This document shows positions 20,601-30,900 of a DNA stretch of 64,000 nt, piece by piece. The notes under the pieces were generated by a model. That model was not told the origin of the DNA and ran no database searches. It was given only the letters and a program-made list of their open reading frames with translations. The DNA comes from Tritrichomonas musculus (Eukaryota; Parabasalia; Tritrichomonadida; Tritrichomonadidae), in NCBI GenBank assembly GCA_039105265.1, contig JAPFFF010000027.1, positions 806,001 through 870,000 of the forward strand, read 5' to 3'. The position numbers and the translations under genes are program-made. How positions within the stretch are numbered: position 1 is the first letter of the stretch; the number at the start of each line of letters is the position of its first letter.

Positions 20601-21570
20601 TTCCACCATGTATCATATAATGTAAGAGGTTATCTATAGAATAGTCATCTGGTTTTTTAATTAACATAATATTTCTTTCACTTCTCTTGATTCTAATATA
20701 TGTTCCATCTTCTCCATATTCATTCTCCTTATTCAAAGCATTTTTCATTTTTCCATTAATGTTTCCTTGAATATTATCTCCTACCCATTTTGTTCCATTC
20801 CATGTTAAGAACCATTTATTACCAAAACAGTATTCATTAAATTTAAACTCCAAGCCAGTAGGTATATTATAATTATCATCTATGTTCCATTGTAGTAGCC
20901 AATACTTTTTATCATCCATTTGGACTTCGCTAGTTAGAGTTGGTTTGTAAAGATACAATACATCACTCTTATGTAGTTTCAATGCATTATCAGCTTTGAT
21001 GATGGAACACTTGACTGTCTTCAGTGTTTGCAGTGAATCAGTTATGTACTCATTCATGATACTCAGCTCACCATTCATCCATAGAGTATATGGATTAAAA
21101 TCAAGACCACTATCAAAGGCTATATTGATGTATCCCATATTTGTGCTATTATTTATAGAACATCCATTTGCACTCTTTGTTATCATAGGAGAGTATACTT
21201 GTCCATCTTTGGCATAAATATAGAATTCCTTAACTAAATTTCCATTTGTGTCATATATGATATTCTTTCTCAAAACCACTTTAAAGATATTAGTTTGGAC
21301 TGTTATTTCTTTCACTTTATTCATGAAATCCTCTGGTATGTTAACAATCTTTAGGATATGGTAGGTTGTTGTTGATGACTCAAATGACTCGTATTGTATA
21401 TTATTATTTTTGATATTAAATTCTGGTATACCCTCTACTTCATTAAATAAATGCCCTGTCTGTACATATCCATCCAAATCACTCAGCGTTAATAATTCAC
21501 TTGCTTTCCTAGTAGCATCTCCTACCTTAAATTGTATGTCTCCAATGAATTTTGTTGTCGTCTCGTCCAT
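17680..21570 (-). CDS. Maverick giant protein A (fibre/surface-like)
   Basis: This 1,296-residue part of the Maverick lies next to the left repeat. The N-terminal half is beta-rich. A central block (NPFEYIIRQQFYEVYPNPN, then SKIITADNITTMRSDLN) is shared with its neighbour, protein B. It is followed by coiled-coil heptads and a Gly/Ala-rich hydrophobic segment (ALAFGVAGTVGSIGSIGM, about residue 565). The C-terminal third alternates coiled coil with beta-rich segments (NYVSKEGDSTINGKITI) in the manner of phage tail-fibre proteins. I infer a virion fibre or surface-attachment role. No enzyme motif was seen. The family is not recognised. Confidence 0.75.
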   Translation of the reverse strand: MDETTTKFIGDIQFKVGDATRKASELLTLSDLDGYVQTGHLFNEVEGIPEFNIKNNNIQYESFESSTTTYHILKIVNIPEDFMNKVKEITVQTNIFKVVLRKNIIYDTNGNLVKEFYIYAKDGQVYSPMITKSANGCSINNSTNMGYINIAFDSGLDFNPYTLWMNGELSIMNEYITDSLQTLKTVKCSIIKADNALKLHKSDVLYLYKPTLTSEVQMDDKKYWLLQWNIDDNYNIPTGLEFKFNEYCFGNKWFLTWNGTKWVGDNIQGNINGKMKNALNKENEYGEDGTYIRIKRSERNIMLIKKPDDYSIDNLLHYMIHGGKCKVENKLKLKTGEIEDFSKYGLGYQTSNGGINIYGYDIEAIRCYKTNGTGSDLDINLVEEFYLDITLDGEIKANRFSMRPTGKIFDPKSDKKWYFIHGLLDSCEQVEYCYVSSTPNDSRNIKIYLFDEYVDPIDEVNWDPTTNPFEYIIRQQFYEVYPNPNAATTLYTDYNITSSKIITADNITTMRSDLNMVTNNVDVISYDVQEMNTTIESLKGRVSRTETVTQHLEEDVDNLRIVSWTALAFGVAGTVGSIGSIGMQLAPEGISFATGNGGGFLKRLFSRKSTKGLSDIVRNAINFMSGTVARSITKDITPIITWCEEEYKQLDELPYTDENDNPDTGTLTLSGAMDISNMFRESLKPAFKLLAEKVNELEAEFGYYPTLDEVVQKTDLVRDDIIDVVGKFVNGEVHLEAEDVITDGTIKVRFLVQKVSEYNDVDYEENIVIINITGGTINYQGTNDFPSCTMNDKTFVISNPNKHRVGGIQIKENTAKRRMEFTPNDLAYTCDIDALHKKIDTLHEQIEKNDTALATTLNEFPTVDEVNEALDELKNNMVNMDNLYTKEEADAKYRSKNDLNYGEEDQLALKSEIPLVVQSDETECDATAVVPSLACVTNTYQTIFESNLIDKKVDLLSKLLDSTYYKKTDCDEKFALKSEIPEPVDLTNYVSKEGDSTINGKITILDTNNTESDLKISLIAGIGTNENEAATFGFMTGLGVLGVTGCANIIGWDANHTIFHNNVFITYGDLEIDGVDADCLKVYQGNPNLYESNIVLGLDSTKCSKIIYYNQYNTARWKVILNDSIAFSYEVSPSGRLFEIFGNLDVKGTVNSRGSNTITHYAPIEDLIDDFEIGKPVFITGKVYKNVDNEWIESTEKDSTDCICSVKTTGTWKEFIGICVRIDEENNSITFASHGDYLVKVDDSSRFEIGDEIYIDEDNQIKVLDENTPITSKIRRLTIGIITAKINDNIVCVFKE

Positions 21571-21597
21571 TTAAGTCCAAAAAAATAATTCTCTATT

Positions 21598-24500
21598 CTA
21601 CTCTATATTTGCGCACTTCTTCTCTAATGTAGCAAGTCTTGTCTCAAGAGTATCAATATATGCATCCTTCTGGTCTATCATTTCCTTCACTTCTGCTTTA
21701 GTAATATAAGCAGTCATATCTATATCCTCCAGTGGATGCTTAGTACTTGACTTATTTTCAAGCTCTTTGATTTTCTCGCACATGAATGCTATTGTACCCT
21801 TTAAAGTATCGCGATATGTCTTTGCAATATTAATACATGTATCAAATGAAACCATCATCTTATCAGCATCCTTCATTGTTATTTCAAGTTCAGGTTCATC
21901 ATCTGTTTCTTCATGATATGCCCATGCAAGAATCTTTTCTAATACATCTTCCTCTGCTAATGTTTCTGGGTTATCATTACGACGGAACCAACTTGGAATA
22001 TTAAATAATCCTATTCTATTTGCTACATATGCTTCTGCTGCTACCCCTGCTATTGCTGCTGCATCACCAGGATGATGTCTAACAAACTGCCATTGACCAT
22101 GTAAGAACCTTCTAGCAACATAACCTACTGCTCCCATAATAACCTGGGTAGTTGCACTTATAACACCATCTTGTTGGTACATTTCTATCACTCCATTCAC
22201 AATATTAATTACATGTAGTCTTCTTCTATCTATTGTAGCAACTACATTTCCATTATATAGTACTTGTGTTATTTCTTCACCAGTTGTTTCATCTAATGTG
22301 TCATTAAAAGCTAAAAGATTACCATGAGAATAAATATTATCCATTAGTTCTCCTCTTTGTTCATCACTCATTTGTTCTATCATTCTTGCTGTTATTGCTG
22401 GTGTTGTTCCTGGTACTGTCCAAGTATCTGTTGTGGCAACAAGGTCATAATGCTGATATCTAACTCCATTTGCATTGACTTCTATTTGTGAATTTATTCC
22501 AACAAATCGTACTTGACCTCCACTAATATTTGCTGTTGTTGGAGCAGAATAATCAATAGTAGCAACAATTGGGTCAATAGTCTCTCCTCTATGGTCAATA
22601 ATATTTATCCATGCCTCCATTGTTTGGTCATTCAAGTAAGGTTCTAAACCAATATCTCCATTTTGAACAAATGGTAAATTTAGTCTATCTTGCATCGATA
22701 ATTGTTCAATATCTCTCGCTGTGTATGTTGTTCCATCCCATTCTATTGACCAATTATTATCAGTAGCTCTATGTATTCTATCTGTCATCTCAATATCAGC
22801 TGGCCTTATTAGAGTCCTTCGTTGAAATACATTATTATGGATAATGAGTTGGTCATTATAAAACAAATCATACACATTAAACCACTCTCTTCCATGATAT
22901 TGGATACGTAAGATATCAGGATGATTAGCAACTAATGCATTTCGTTCTTCTCTTGTCAAATCAGCTATGTCTTCTAAGGTATACTGAGTTCCAGCAATAT
23001 CAATAACAGGAACTTGATTCCTAAGTGCAATCGTAGTTGAAGCTGTATTTGTCATTGTAGTCTGTGGTACAGTTATATCTGTTCGAATCTCATCTGTTTC
23101 ATCTGTAACAACTTGTGGCTGAACTTCTCTATGAGTTCTCACTAATGATTGTTCAGTGGTTGTGATAGTATTAGTTGCATTATCAGTATCATTATCAGTT
23201 ATTGTAATCGAGGATGAATTAATATTTAATGTTTCAGTTCCATTCGTATCTGGTCTATTCCTAAAGAAGTTTAATACATTCGAACCAAGTGTAGCAATAG
23301 CATTTCCTAACTGAGTTAGTGCATGTGTTGTCGAAAGGACAACCTGTGTTGCTGAAAATGTTGAAATAGCTCCAGCCACGGGTATTTGAACAGTTGTTGT
23401 AGTTGGCAAAAATCTTTCCATAGTCATCTTATCAGCCTTCAAATCAACATTCACCAAAAACTTACCTTGAAAGCCACTACCTCCATCACCTGGATAACCA
23501 CCACCTCCACCTCCACCTCCTCCACCATTTCCTCCTGGCCCAGGGAAAGGTGTTGTTTGATATGTATTAATATTTACTGAGTTATTGGACATATTTAATG
23601 TTGAGAGTACCCCTGCAATCGATACTACTGAAGCTAGAATATTTAAAATCGTATTTGCAACTGATATACCTTGTTTAATACTATCAGTATATTCATTATA
23701 CATGGCTTGAATTCTCATTTGCTCAGCTAGATTATCAACTGTCTGTTTCAATAAAGCATAATCATATTGCAATATGTCAGTAATTCCACCAACAACATTT
23801 AAGTCTCTTCTCATCGTCATGATATTATCAGCCCATATAATCTTTGATGAATAAATATTTAAATCTGTTGATATAGTTGAACAGTTTCTTGGATCTGGTT
23901 CTACTTCATAAAATTGTTCTTGTAAGATTATGTTAAATGGATTAACTTTTACATCAAATTCAAATAATTCTTTTTCCATGTATATTCGAATGTTCTTATG
24001 ATTAAATCCTTCAATGATTTTAATGGAATACCTTTTTTCTCGATGATAATTAAATGATTCTAGACAAGGATTTGATCCATAAGTGTGCATGACTCCAGAA
24101 TTAATACAGTGTTCAGGATGACAATCCCATTTTAATTCTGTTATGTTTCCATTAATATTTAAATCTGCATAAACATATAATCCGTCTTCTTCTTGTAATC
24201 CGCTTGGTGCATCAACATACATTCTAGCTTGTTCATATTTATTTCCATCTTGTGTGAATGTACCTGAACTGCTAGGATCAAAAACTGCAGTTGTTCCTAC
24301 GTTTAATATGGTTCCATCTTTCTTAACAACTCTCCAATTTGTAAGATAGTCTTTTAGTATGTGAGCATAATTATCATCATCTGTTAAATCTTCTTTTATT
24401 GTTCCTTTTATCCATTTCCCAATTAGTTCGTTCTTTTTGATTATTATTGCTGGAGCTCCGCTATTATTATTCATGTATGATATTTTTGCTGTAAACACAT

Positions 24501-25719
24501 TTTGACAGTTATTTCCTGTCCAATTTTTCCCATCCCATATTAATTCCCAAGTGTGCCTAAATAAATAGTCCTTGAACCTAAATACCATATTCAATGATAA
24601 ATCATAATCAGGGTCAATATCCCATCTCATACAATAATAATTGGATTCTTCATATACCTGAGATGGTCTATATAAATATAATTGATCTGATTCCTTCAAG
24701 GTAAAATACTTGGAGTCAGTTGATGGAGTAGAGGGAACAACATCATAGATTGCTTGATATTTGGAGACCAATGAGTTATATTGATTTCGAAATACTTCTA
24801 ATATATCATCATCAATCTCAATTACAATTTTATTTCCATCAGGGTCAACAATATCAAAGCTATTTTCATCATCAGTATTAACAACGTCATTATCATCAAC
24901 TTCAAGTGTACGAGCATGAGGAGCAGGAGGATGTCGTGTAATCTTATTTAAAATCCATTGGGCACCTCTTCCTATTGGTTCGAAAAGGGCAGCTATTAGA
25001 ATTACACATAAACAAAATGCCCCAACGCCTAAACCCCCAGCGATTGCATATACAAGTATTACATAAACATACAGAATTAAATCAGAATAACCTCCTATAT
25101 ATTGCCAAAATTGAGCATCTATCCAATTTCCGCCTATCTGTATAATATTATTAACTAAATTTGGGTAGTTCATGATAAAATCAACTATGAAGTGCCATAA
25201 GTTGCTCCAAAATAATGTAAATGAGCTATATGCTATTTTAATCATTCGAATTCCTTCATTCTTTAATTCATCAATTTTGTTATTAAGTCTTGGTGTCAAT
25301 TCTTTTATCTCATCAATGACCTGATGCAAATCTACATCCTTAAAGTCAGCATCTGCATCTTCTCCTCCAATATAAAAGATTACCCCCACTTTTTCATTAT
25401 CTTTAACAGCTTCATATGCAATATCCACAATACTATCAATACCATACCAGATAAAATAAAATAAGTTATATATAATCTTCATAAATTCTTTTGTCGCAAA
25501 AGCAATTGTTTTATAAGTTAATTTAATAGGCTGTTTAGCAAGAGATAGGGTAGTTGAAATGATATTATACAATAAGTCTTTTATCCATCCTATTGTCTTT
25601 TTACTATATAACCAATACTTAGATACATTGATTGTGAGTTCTTCTGGTTCTATAATTTTTGGAATCTTATTTTCTTCGAGTTTCTTTAATTCATCAGTAG
25701 TGGGAATTTCATAAACCAT
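21598..25719 (-). CDS. Maverick giant protein B (membrane/fibre-like paralogue of A)
   Basis: This 1,373-residue protein lies 27 bp upstream of protein A on the same strand. The N-terminal third is helical with at least one strong membrane segment pair (LILYVYVILVYAIAGGLGVG and the following FCLCVILIAALF, about residues 215-250). The middle shares with protein A the block NPFNIILQEQFYEVEPDP / SKIIWADNIMTMRRDLN. A polyglycine hinge encoded near 23490-23545 follows. The C-terminal region repeats short YDLVATTDTW / YTLEDIADLT-like units and ends in a coiled coil. It may be a virion membrane or surface protein. The function is inferred, not recognised. Confidence 0.75.
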   Translation of the reverse strand: MVYEIPTTDELKKLEENKIPKIIEPEELTINVSKYWLYSKKTIGWIKDLLYNIISTTLSLAKQPIKLTYKTIAFATKEFMKIIYNLFYFIWYGIDSIVDIAYEAVKDNEKVGVIFYIGGEDADADFKDVDLHQVIDEIKELTPRLNNKIDELKNEGIRMIKIAYSSFTLFWSNLWHFIVDFIMNYPNLVNNIIQIGGNWIDAQFWQYIGGYSDLILYVYVILVYAIAGGLGVGAFCLCVILIAALFEPIGRGAQWILNKITRHPPAPHARTLEVDDNDVVNTDDENSFDIVDPDGNKIVIEIDDDILEVFRNQYNSLVSKYQAIYDVVPSTPSTDSKYFTLKESDQLYLYRPSQVYEESNYYCMRWDIDPDYDLSLNMVFRFKDYLFRHTWELIWDGKNWTGNNCQNVFTAKISYMNNNSGAPAIIIKKNELIGKWIKGTIKEDLTDDDNYAHILKDYLTNWRVVKKDGTILNVGTTAVFDPSSSGTFTQDGNKYEQARMYVDAPSGLQEEDGLYVYADLNINGNITELKWDCHPEHCINSGVMHTYGSNPCLESFNYHREKRYSIKIIEGFNHKNIRIYMEKELFEFDVKVNPFNIILQEQFYEVEPDPRNCSTISTDLNIYSSKIIWADNIMTMRRDLNVVGGITDILQYDYALLKQTVDNLAEQMRIQAMYNEYTDSIKQGISVANTILNILASVVSIAGVLSTLNMSNNSVNINTYQTTPFPGPGGNGGGGGGGGGGYPGDGGSGFQGKFLVNVDLKADKMTMERFLPTTTTVQIPVAGAISTFSATQVVLSTTHALTQLGNAIATLGSNVLNFFRNRPDTNGTETLNINSSSITITDNDTDNATNTITTTEQSLVRTHREVQPQVVTDETDEIRTDITVPQTTMTNTASTTIALRNQVPVIDIAGTQYTLEDIADLTREERNALVANHPDILRIQYHGREWFNVYDLFYNDQLIIHNNVFQRRTLIRPADIEMTDRIHRATDNNWSIEWDGTTYTARDIEQLSMQDRLNLPFVQNGDIGLEPYLNDQTMEAWINIIDHRGETIDPIVATIDYSAPTTANISGGQVRFVGINSQIEVNANGVRYQHYDLVATTDTWTVPGTTPAITARMIEQMSDEQRGELMDNIYSHGNLLAFNDTLDETTGEEITQVLYNGNVVATIDRRRLHVINIVNGVIEMYQQDGVISATTQVIMGAVGYVARRFLHGQWQFVRHHPGDAAAIAGVAAEAYVANRIGLFNIPSWFRRNDNPETLAEEDVLEKILAWAYHEETDDEPELEITMKDADKMMVSFDTCINIAKTYRDTLKGTIAFMCEKIKELENKSSTKHPLEDIDMTAYITKAEVKEMIDQKDAYIDTLETRLATLEKKCANIE

Positions 25720-25733
25720 ATCATCTTGGTTAA

Positions 25734-26846
25734 CTAACTCCTTTGGTGGCTCAGTTGGAGTAGGTTAGGAGTAGGTTCAGGTGTAGGAGTAGGAGTTGTT
25801 TCATCAATTTCTATTTTAACCTCATGTATTTCAGGTTCACCAGTTGTTTTATTAATTAAGCACATAGAAGTATTTCCACCTGTTAAGTTCAAGAGGGTCT
25901 CATAAGATATAGTTTGATCATTTAACGCATCTATCCATTTAGTAATATTAGCAGCTGTTGTATTTGTTTTATTAACAAAGTCTTTCATGTTAGTTATGTT
26001 AGTCTCATTGACATCATAGGTAGTTTCATTAGTAGTTTCATTAACCTTTTCATCAACATATTTAACAGGTTCTACCTCAGTAAAATTAACAGTATTATTT
26101 GCTATCCATTTAGATATATTTTCATTACTTGTACTTATATCTTGTATTATAGCGTCCATACTTTCTGGTTTCTTGTCCTCCGTTTCATAAGTTAAGGCTT
26201 GAGTAGTTTTATCTACATGTTCAACAATTATTTTTAAATCAGATAGTTTAGACCAATCGATACTAGGTGCAATTGCATTATTTACATCATCTATATTTTT
26301 AATCATTAAGTTCATTACATTTAGCATACCTTGATGATTCTGTGTAAGTGCTTCTATTAGTTTCTTGTGTGTACTAACATCATATGATTCTGTTATTATT
26401 TCTTTATCATTTACCTCACCTGTAAAATAGTTTAATGTAGCACCAGGTGCAATACCAGAATCTACGTCATCCTTCATTTTAGCTAGAAAGGTATGTAAAT
26501 TAGTAGCACTATCTCGTAGTCTTTCATAGAGCTTATTGAAGCTTGCACAATATTGTATTTTTGGTGTCAGTGTACCGTCAGTATTCCATGTATAAATACC
26601 TTTCCCTGCCATAAGATTAAGCGCACCAAAGTTTTCGAATCCATTTTTTTCGAAATAATCACCAACTATTTTTTCATCTATTTCAGCTTTGTTGTAGATA
26701 CAATTAAATTGCACCATTTCATCAGGTTCAATAGTGTTTTCGATGTTTAGTCGTTTACCATCTTCTTCATCAATAGTGATTTCTATATCATTTGATTTGA
26801 GTTTATATGCTTCCTTGCTCTTTGCAGAATACAGTGCCAAAGACAT
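25734..26846 (-). CDS. Maverick unknown protein, alpha-helical with Pro-rich tail
   Basis: The start is taken at ATG 26846 (MSLALYSAKSKEAYKL), because the upstream in-frame ATG would overlap the divergent gene at 26865. That gives about 370 residues, mostly helical, with many short NxTxxN segments and a Thr/Pro tail (TPTPTPEPTP). It sits upstream of giant proteins B and A on the same strand, so it may belong to the same structural module. The family is not recognised. Confidence 0.7.
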   Translation of the reverse strand: MSLALYSAKSKEAYKLKSNDIEITIDEEDGKRLNIENTIEPDEMVQFNCIYNKAEIDEKIVGDYFEKNGFENFGALNLMAGKGIYTWNTDGTLTPKIQYCASFNKLYERLRDSATNLHTFLAKMKDDVDSGIAPGATLNYFTGEVNDKEIITESYDVSTHKKLIEALTQNHQGMLNVMNLMIKNIDDVNNAIAPSIDWSKLSDLKIIVEHVDKTTQALTYETEDKKPESMDAIIQDISTSNENISKWIANNTVNFTEVEPVKYVDEKVNETTNETTYDVNETNITNMKDFVNKTNTTAANITKWIDALNDQTISYETLLNLTGGNTSMCLINKTTGEPEIHEVKIEIDETTPTPTPEPTPNLLQLSHQRS

Positions 26847-26864
26847 TTTATCAGAAATTAAATT

Positions 26865-27596
26865 ATGTTGTATAGTGTTCAGAGTCAACCAGGTAATTAC
26901 AATACGGTAAGACTTAATATTGATATCCCATGGAAATGTCCATACGTGAAGTACTATGTTTCATCTATTAATACCAAAGCCAACATATTAATGACAACTG
27001 CGGAAGATTATTTAATATTTACTACATCAAAGAGTGAGGTACGAATTGATTTTGAGGAGATGTATACCTATTCATTTGGATATCTAGTCAAATTTCTAAA
27101 TTCTCGTCAGACTACTATCACCTTCAAGAATATCAATAACAGAACCATATCATTAACACCTACTGAAAATATTACATTCAAGGAAGGAAGTCATAGAGCA
27201 AAATTGATTACTGGTTTGTTCAACTGCAAGGAATTTGATGTAAAAGCTAATGAAGAAAAAAATGTACCTGATCTACCTATACTTGATTTTGCCAATAAGT
27301 TGTATTTAGTTTCATTACAGGGGGTAGCAACTCATTCATCAATTGGAGACCAAGAATATACCCCAAGTATCCTTGCAAACATTGACACAATGATAATGGA
27401 TCAAGAGGCAATGATAGTTAACTATGACATGACTAAGCCAATAAAAATAAAAGTTAATACGGATTCATTAAAATATTTGGAAATGAGATTAGTTGATTTC
27501 ATGTTTCAACCAGTAATATTAAAATCTCCTCTCTTCATTACCTTAAAAATAAAACCAAGCCAAGAGGCTGATATATATGACATCCTTACTAAATGA
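26865..27596 (+). CDS. Maverick unknown protein, beta-rich
   Basis: This 243-residue protein is transcribed divergently from 26846 with an 18-bp gap, so the two starts share a promoter region. It is strongly beta-rich (YVKYYVSSINTKANILM, YLIFTTSKSEVRIDF, LEMRLVDFMFQPVILK) with no signal peptide. A jelly-roll minor capsid or penton-like role is possible from size and strand pattern. The sequence alone does not prove it. Confidence 0.7.
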   Translation: MLYSVQSQPGNYNTVRLNIDIPWKCPYVKYYVSSINTKANILMTTAEDYLIFTTSKSEVRIDFEEMYTYSFGYLVKFLNSRQTTITFKNINNRTISLTPTENITFKEGSHRAKLITGLFNCKEFDVKANEEKNVPDLPILDFANKLYLVSLQGVATHSSIGDQEYTPSILANIDTMIMDQEAMIVNYDMTKPIKIKVNTDSLKYLEMRLVDFMFQPVILKSPLFITLKIKPSQEADIYDILTK

Positions 27597-27912
27597 TAGC
27601 TCTGGGACAATGATATTGGATATAAGTCCTAATAATATATATCATTTCATTCACATTCCCAACAAAGTACTCATTTCCTATAAATGCTGTTCCATCTCTT
27701 GTTGTTGCTCTCTTATAATTTTCTTCAAATATTGTTATTAATTCTTTTTCCACTTTTACTGAATCACTTACTGCTTCAATTATATATACTTCGCTGTCTT
27801 TTGGATATTGTCCCATTCTTGTTGCAATCTTATTTGTTCTACCAATTTTGTATACAGGTTGATTAGAATAAGAAAATTCCCTTTCACGAATCAAATATAT
27901 GTATTCTACCAT
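27589..27912 (-). CDS. Maverick GIY-YIG/T5orf172-like nuclease
   Basis: The protein has 107 residues. The N-terminus has the family's two short strands: YIYLI, then PVYKIGRT. RMGQYPKDSEVYII and a conserved glutamate region (VEKELITIFEENYKR) follow, and GNEYFVG lies near the end. This matches small GIY-YIG-type nucleases of the T5orf172/Mug113 kind found in large DNA viruses. The last few codons overlap the 3' end of the gene on the opposite strand. It is probably a nuclease in replication or in spread of the locus. Confidence 0.65.
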   Translation of the reverse strand: MVEYIYLIREREFSYSNQPVYKIGRTNKIATRMGQYPKDSEVYIIEAVSDSVKVEKELITIFEENYKRATTRDGTAFIGNEYFVGNVNEMIYIIRTYIQYHCPRAII

Positions 27913-27967
27913 TTTAGGGTTAATAAATATTTAGCGTGATATTTTTTTATTTCTTATTTACACTTAA

Positions 27968-30900
27968 ATGACATACCTCTTTGATATATCAGTTGACCTC
28001 TATTCGACTGCAAGAACGGAAGCAAGAAAAGAGTATAAGCAAAGGGTGAAAGACGTAAGAGACAAACGAAAGTTCAAGAAATATTTGAAAGAATTCATGA
28101 CCAAGGCTAAGAAAGAAATATCATTTGACATAGATATAGGTGATGATGAAGATAAGAGACTTGCTTTCACTGAAACATTAAGACAATTACACAAAGAGAA
28201 TAAGAAGAATATAGTAGTAAAAAGCGAATCATTAGGTGGTGAGGAATACAAATGGTTTACACTTTCCAAGGCACGAAGATTAGATTCAACAATAGGACAT
28301 ATATCAGGGACAATAGACTTGAATGATGACTGTTCAGACAATAATCCTTGGGTTGGCAATGTATTCATCCCTGCAAAATACCAGTTGCTCTTCATTAAAA
28401 ATAGAAAGAGAGGCAAGCAAACATCATTCACTATTAATAAAGAAGATAATAAAGGTAAGTTGTATGAAGAAGAAGTTGAAGTCGACGAAGATTATCGCGA
28501 TAATCCAGAAGGTGGATTCTTCCCTTATATTAATCTTTCTGATTTAGACTTATCACAGTACCAAATATTCAAGACAGTTGATAAGAAGAACTATAAAGAC
28601 AATTGTTTGGTATATGCTTGCATTCAGTCTGGAGTATTCACTGATGAGGAAATTAATTATTTACGCTTTATGGTCAAGACTAGGTTAATCCCCAATAACT
28701 TGATATACGATATAGCCAAGCAGTTTAAATGCCATTTTGTTGTAAGAAGGATTGATGAGAAATATGATGAAAGAAGCCAACTACAAATAAAAATAGATAC
28801 AAGAAAGAGACCATGGGCCAAAGAGTTTGACCGAATTGTTGACTTATTACTGTACAAGAACCATTACATGATATATAAACCCCTAAATGGTGTTAAACCT
28901 ATGGCAATATTTCGCAAGCTATTTAAAGAAGGAAAGTTCAGAGAGATAAAGAACTGTGAAATGAATATCTTAGCAACGAATGAATACAACTCTCACTTAG
29001 CGGATTATACAGACCTTGAATATGATCCTGAATTGTGCTGTAAACTAATAGATTCATCAGAGACGAAAAAGGAGAGAGAGTGGAGTAGGATTTATTATTC
29101 TGATTTTGAAACTAATACCACTGTATCACCCCATATGCCTTATCTAAATATTACTGTGTACAGGACCAAAGAGTTAATTCATAAAATGATATTTGATGGG
29201 GAGAATATTGCTGACAGATTACTAAAGTCATTGGAGAACAATTCTCTCATTTACTTCCATAACCTTAAATATGATGCTTGTTTCTTTATAAATACTCCTG
29301 GATGGGATGTACAAATAACAGAGAGAAGTGGAACGATTCTGCAAATAGTCATGACAAAGTATAAACCTAACAAGAGATTAACTTTCCGCAATAGCTACTC
29401 TATCATCCCTGCTGCATTAGCTTCATTTGGTAAGATGTTTCAGTTACCAGTTCATAAAGAGGTAATGGCCTATAAAATATATACTGAAAGGAACATAAAT
29501 AGGAAAACTGTCTCTGCGCTTGAATTTCAACTACAGTATTACTTAGAGAACCAAGACAAGAAACCATTGACACAGATAAAACAAGACTGGAAGCAATTAA
29601 TAGATAATGCAAAAGCTTGTGGTGCATATGTTGGAGGAGCTATTGATATTATGAAGTATGCTATCTATTATTGCAAACTGGATTGCATAGTATTGATGAA
29701 GGGAGTAGAGAAATTTAATAGAGATCTGGTAGAAGTATTTAAGCAGACGAAGACAAAGATGCTTGATGTCCATAACTTTATATCCATTAGCTCTATTGGC
29801 TACTATTATGCATATAAATTTGGTTGCTTTGATGGGTGTTATCAACTTAGTGGTAAACCACAAAACTTCATTCAGAGATGCGTTAGTGGAGGTAGAACAA
29901 TGACAGCTAATAATGAAAAGCAATATATAGAGGAAAGGATACAAGATTTTGATGCAGTCAGTTTATATCCTAGTGCAATGAGTATTATGTCTGGTGTACC
30001 TAAAGGAGTGCCAGAAGTAATTCGCCTGGAGGCCTCAGGTACTAATCGTGCGGGCCCATCGGATATGTTTACAAAGGAATTATTAGATTTTGATCAGTTC
30101 TTCATTGAAATCAATATCAAGAAGATCAAGTGCAAGGCTGACAAACCATATAAATTTGGTCAAATATTTAGTAGGAATGATCAAGGGTCAAAAATATTTA
30201 ACAACAACCCCATCAACAATTATTACATAGACAAGAGAGCTTTTATGGACTTGATGGAGTTTTATGATTTCGATTATGAGTTTATTAGAGGATATTACTT
30301 TGACAAAGGATTCAACAACAAGATTAATGTATTTATAGAGAAATTGTTCAATCTAAGAAGGAGATACCAAGATGCTAACAATCCATTGCAACAAACCATT
30401 AAACTACTTCTTAATTCCATTTACGGAAAATCTATCCTAAAGGCAACAACAACTGAAACTAAATGTATACCAAAAGATAAAGCCATTAAATATATATGGA
30501 AGAACTATAATTACATAACAGAGGTGATAGAGAACAAGTCAATTGATAATGTATATGTTAAGAAGGTTAAACCAATAAACAGTCATTTTAATTTACCTCA
30601 TTTTGGTGCTAGTGTCTTGTCATGGAGCAAACATTTAATGAATAGGGTAATGAGTACAGCTGAGCAAAATGGAATAGACATCTACTATACTGATACAGAT
30701 AGCGTACACGTTAGAGAAATAGATGTACCAAGGATAGCTGAGGTGTTCAAGAAAAAATATGGGAAGGAGTTGATTGGTAAGAAGATGACACAGTTTCATT
30801 GTGACTTTGATTCGTTTAATGGTGCTGTCGGTAGTGTTCATTCAAGGAAATTAATAGCATTAGGAAAGAAAAGTTACTTAGATATCCTAGTTGATGAAAA

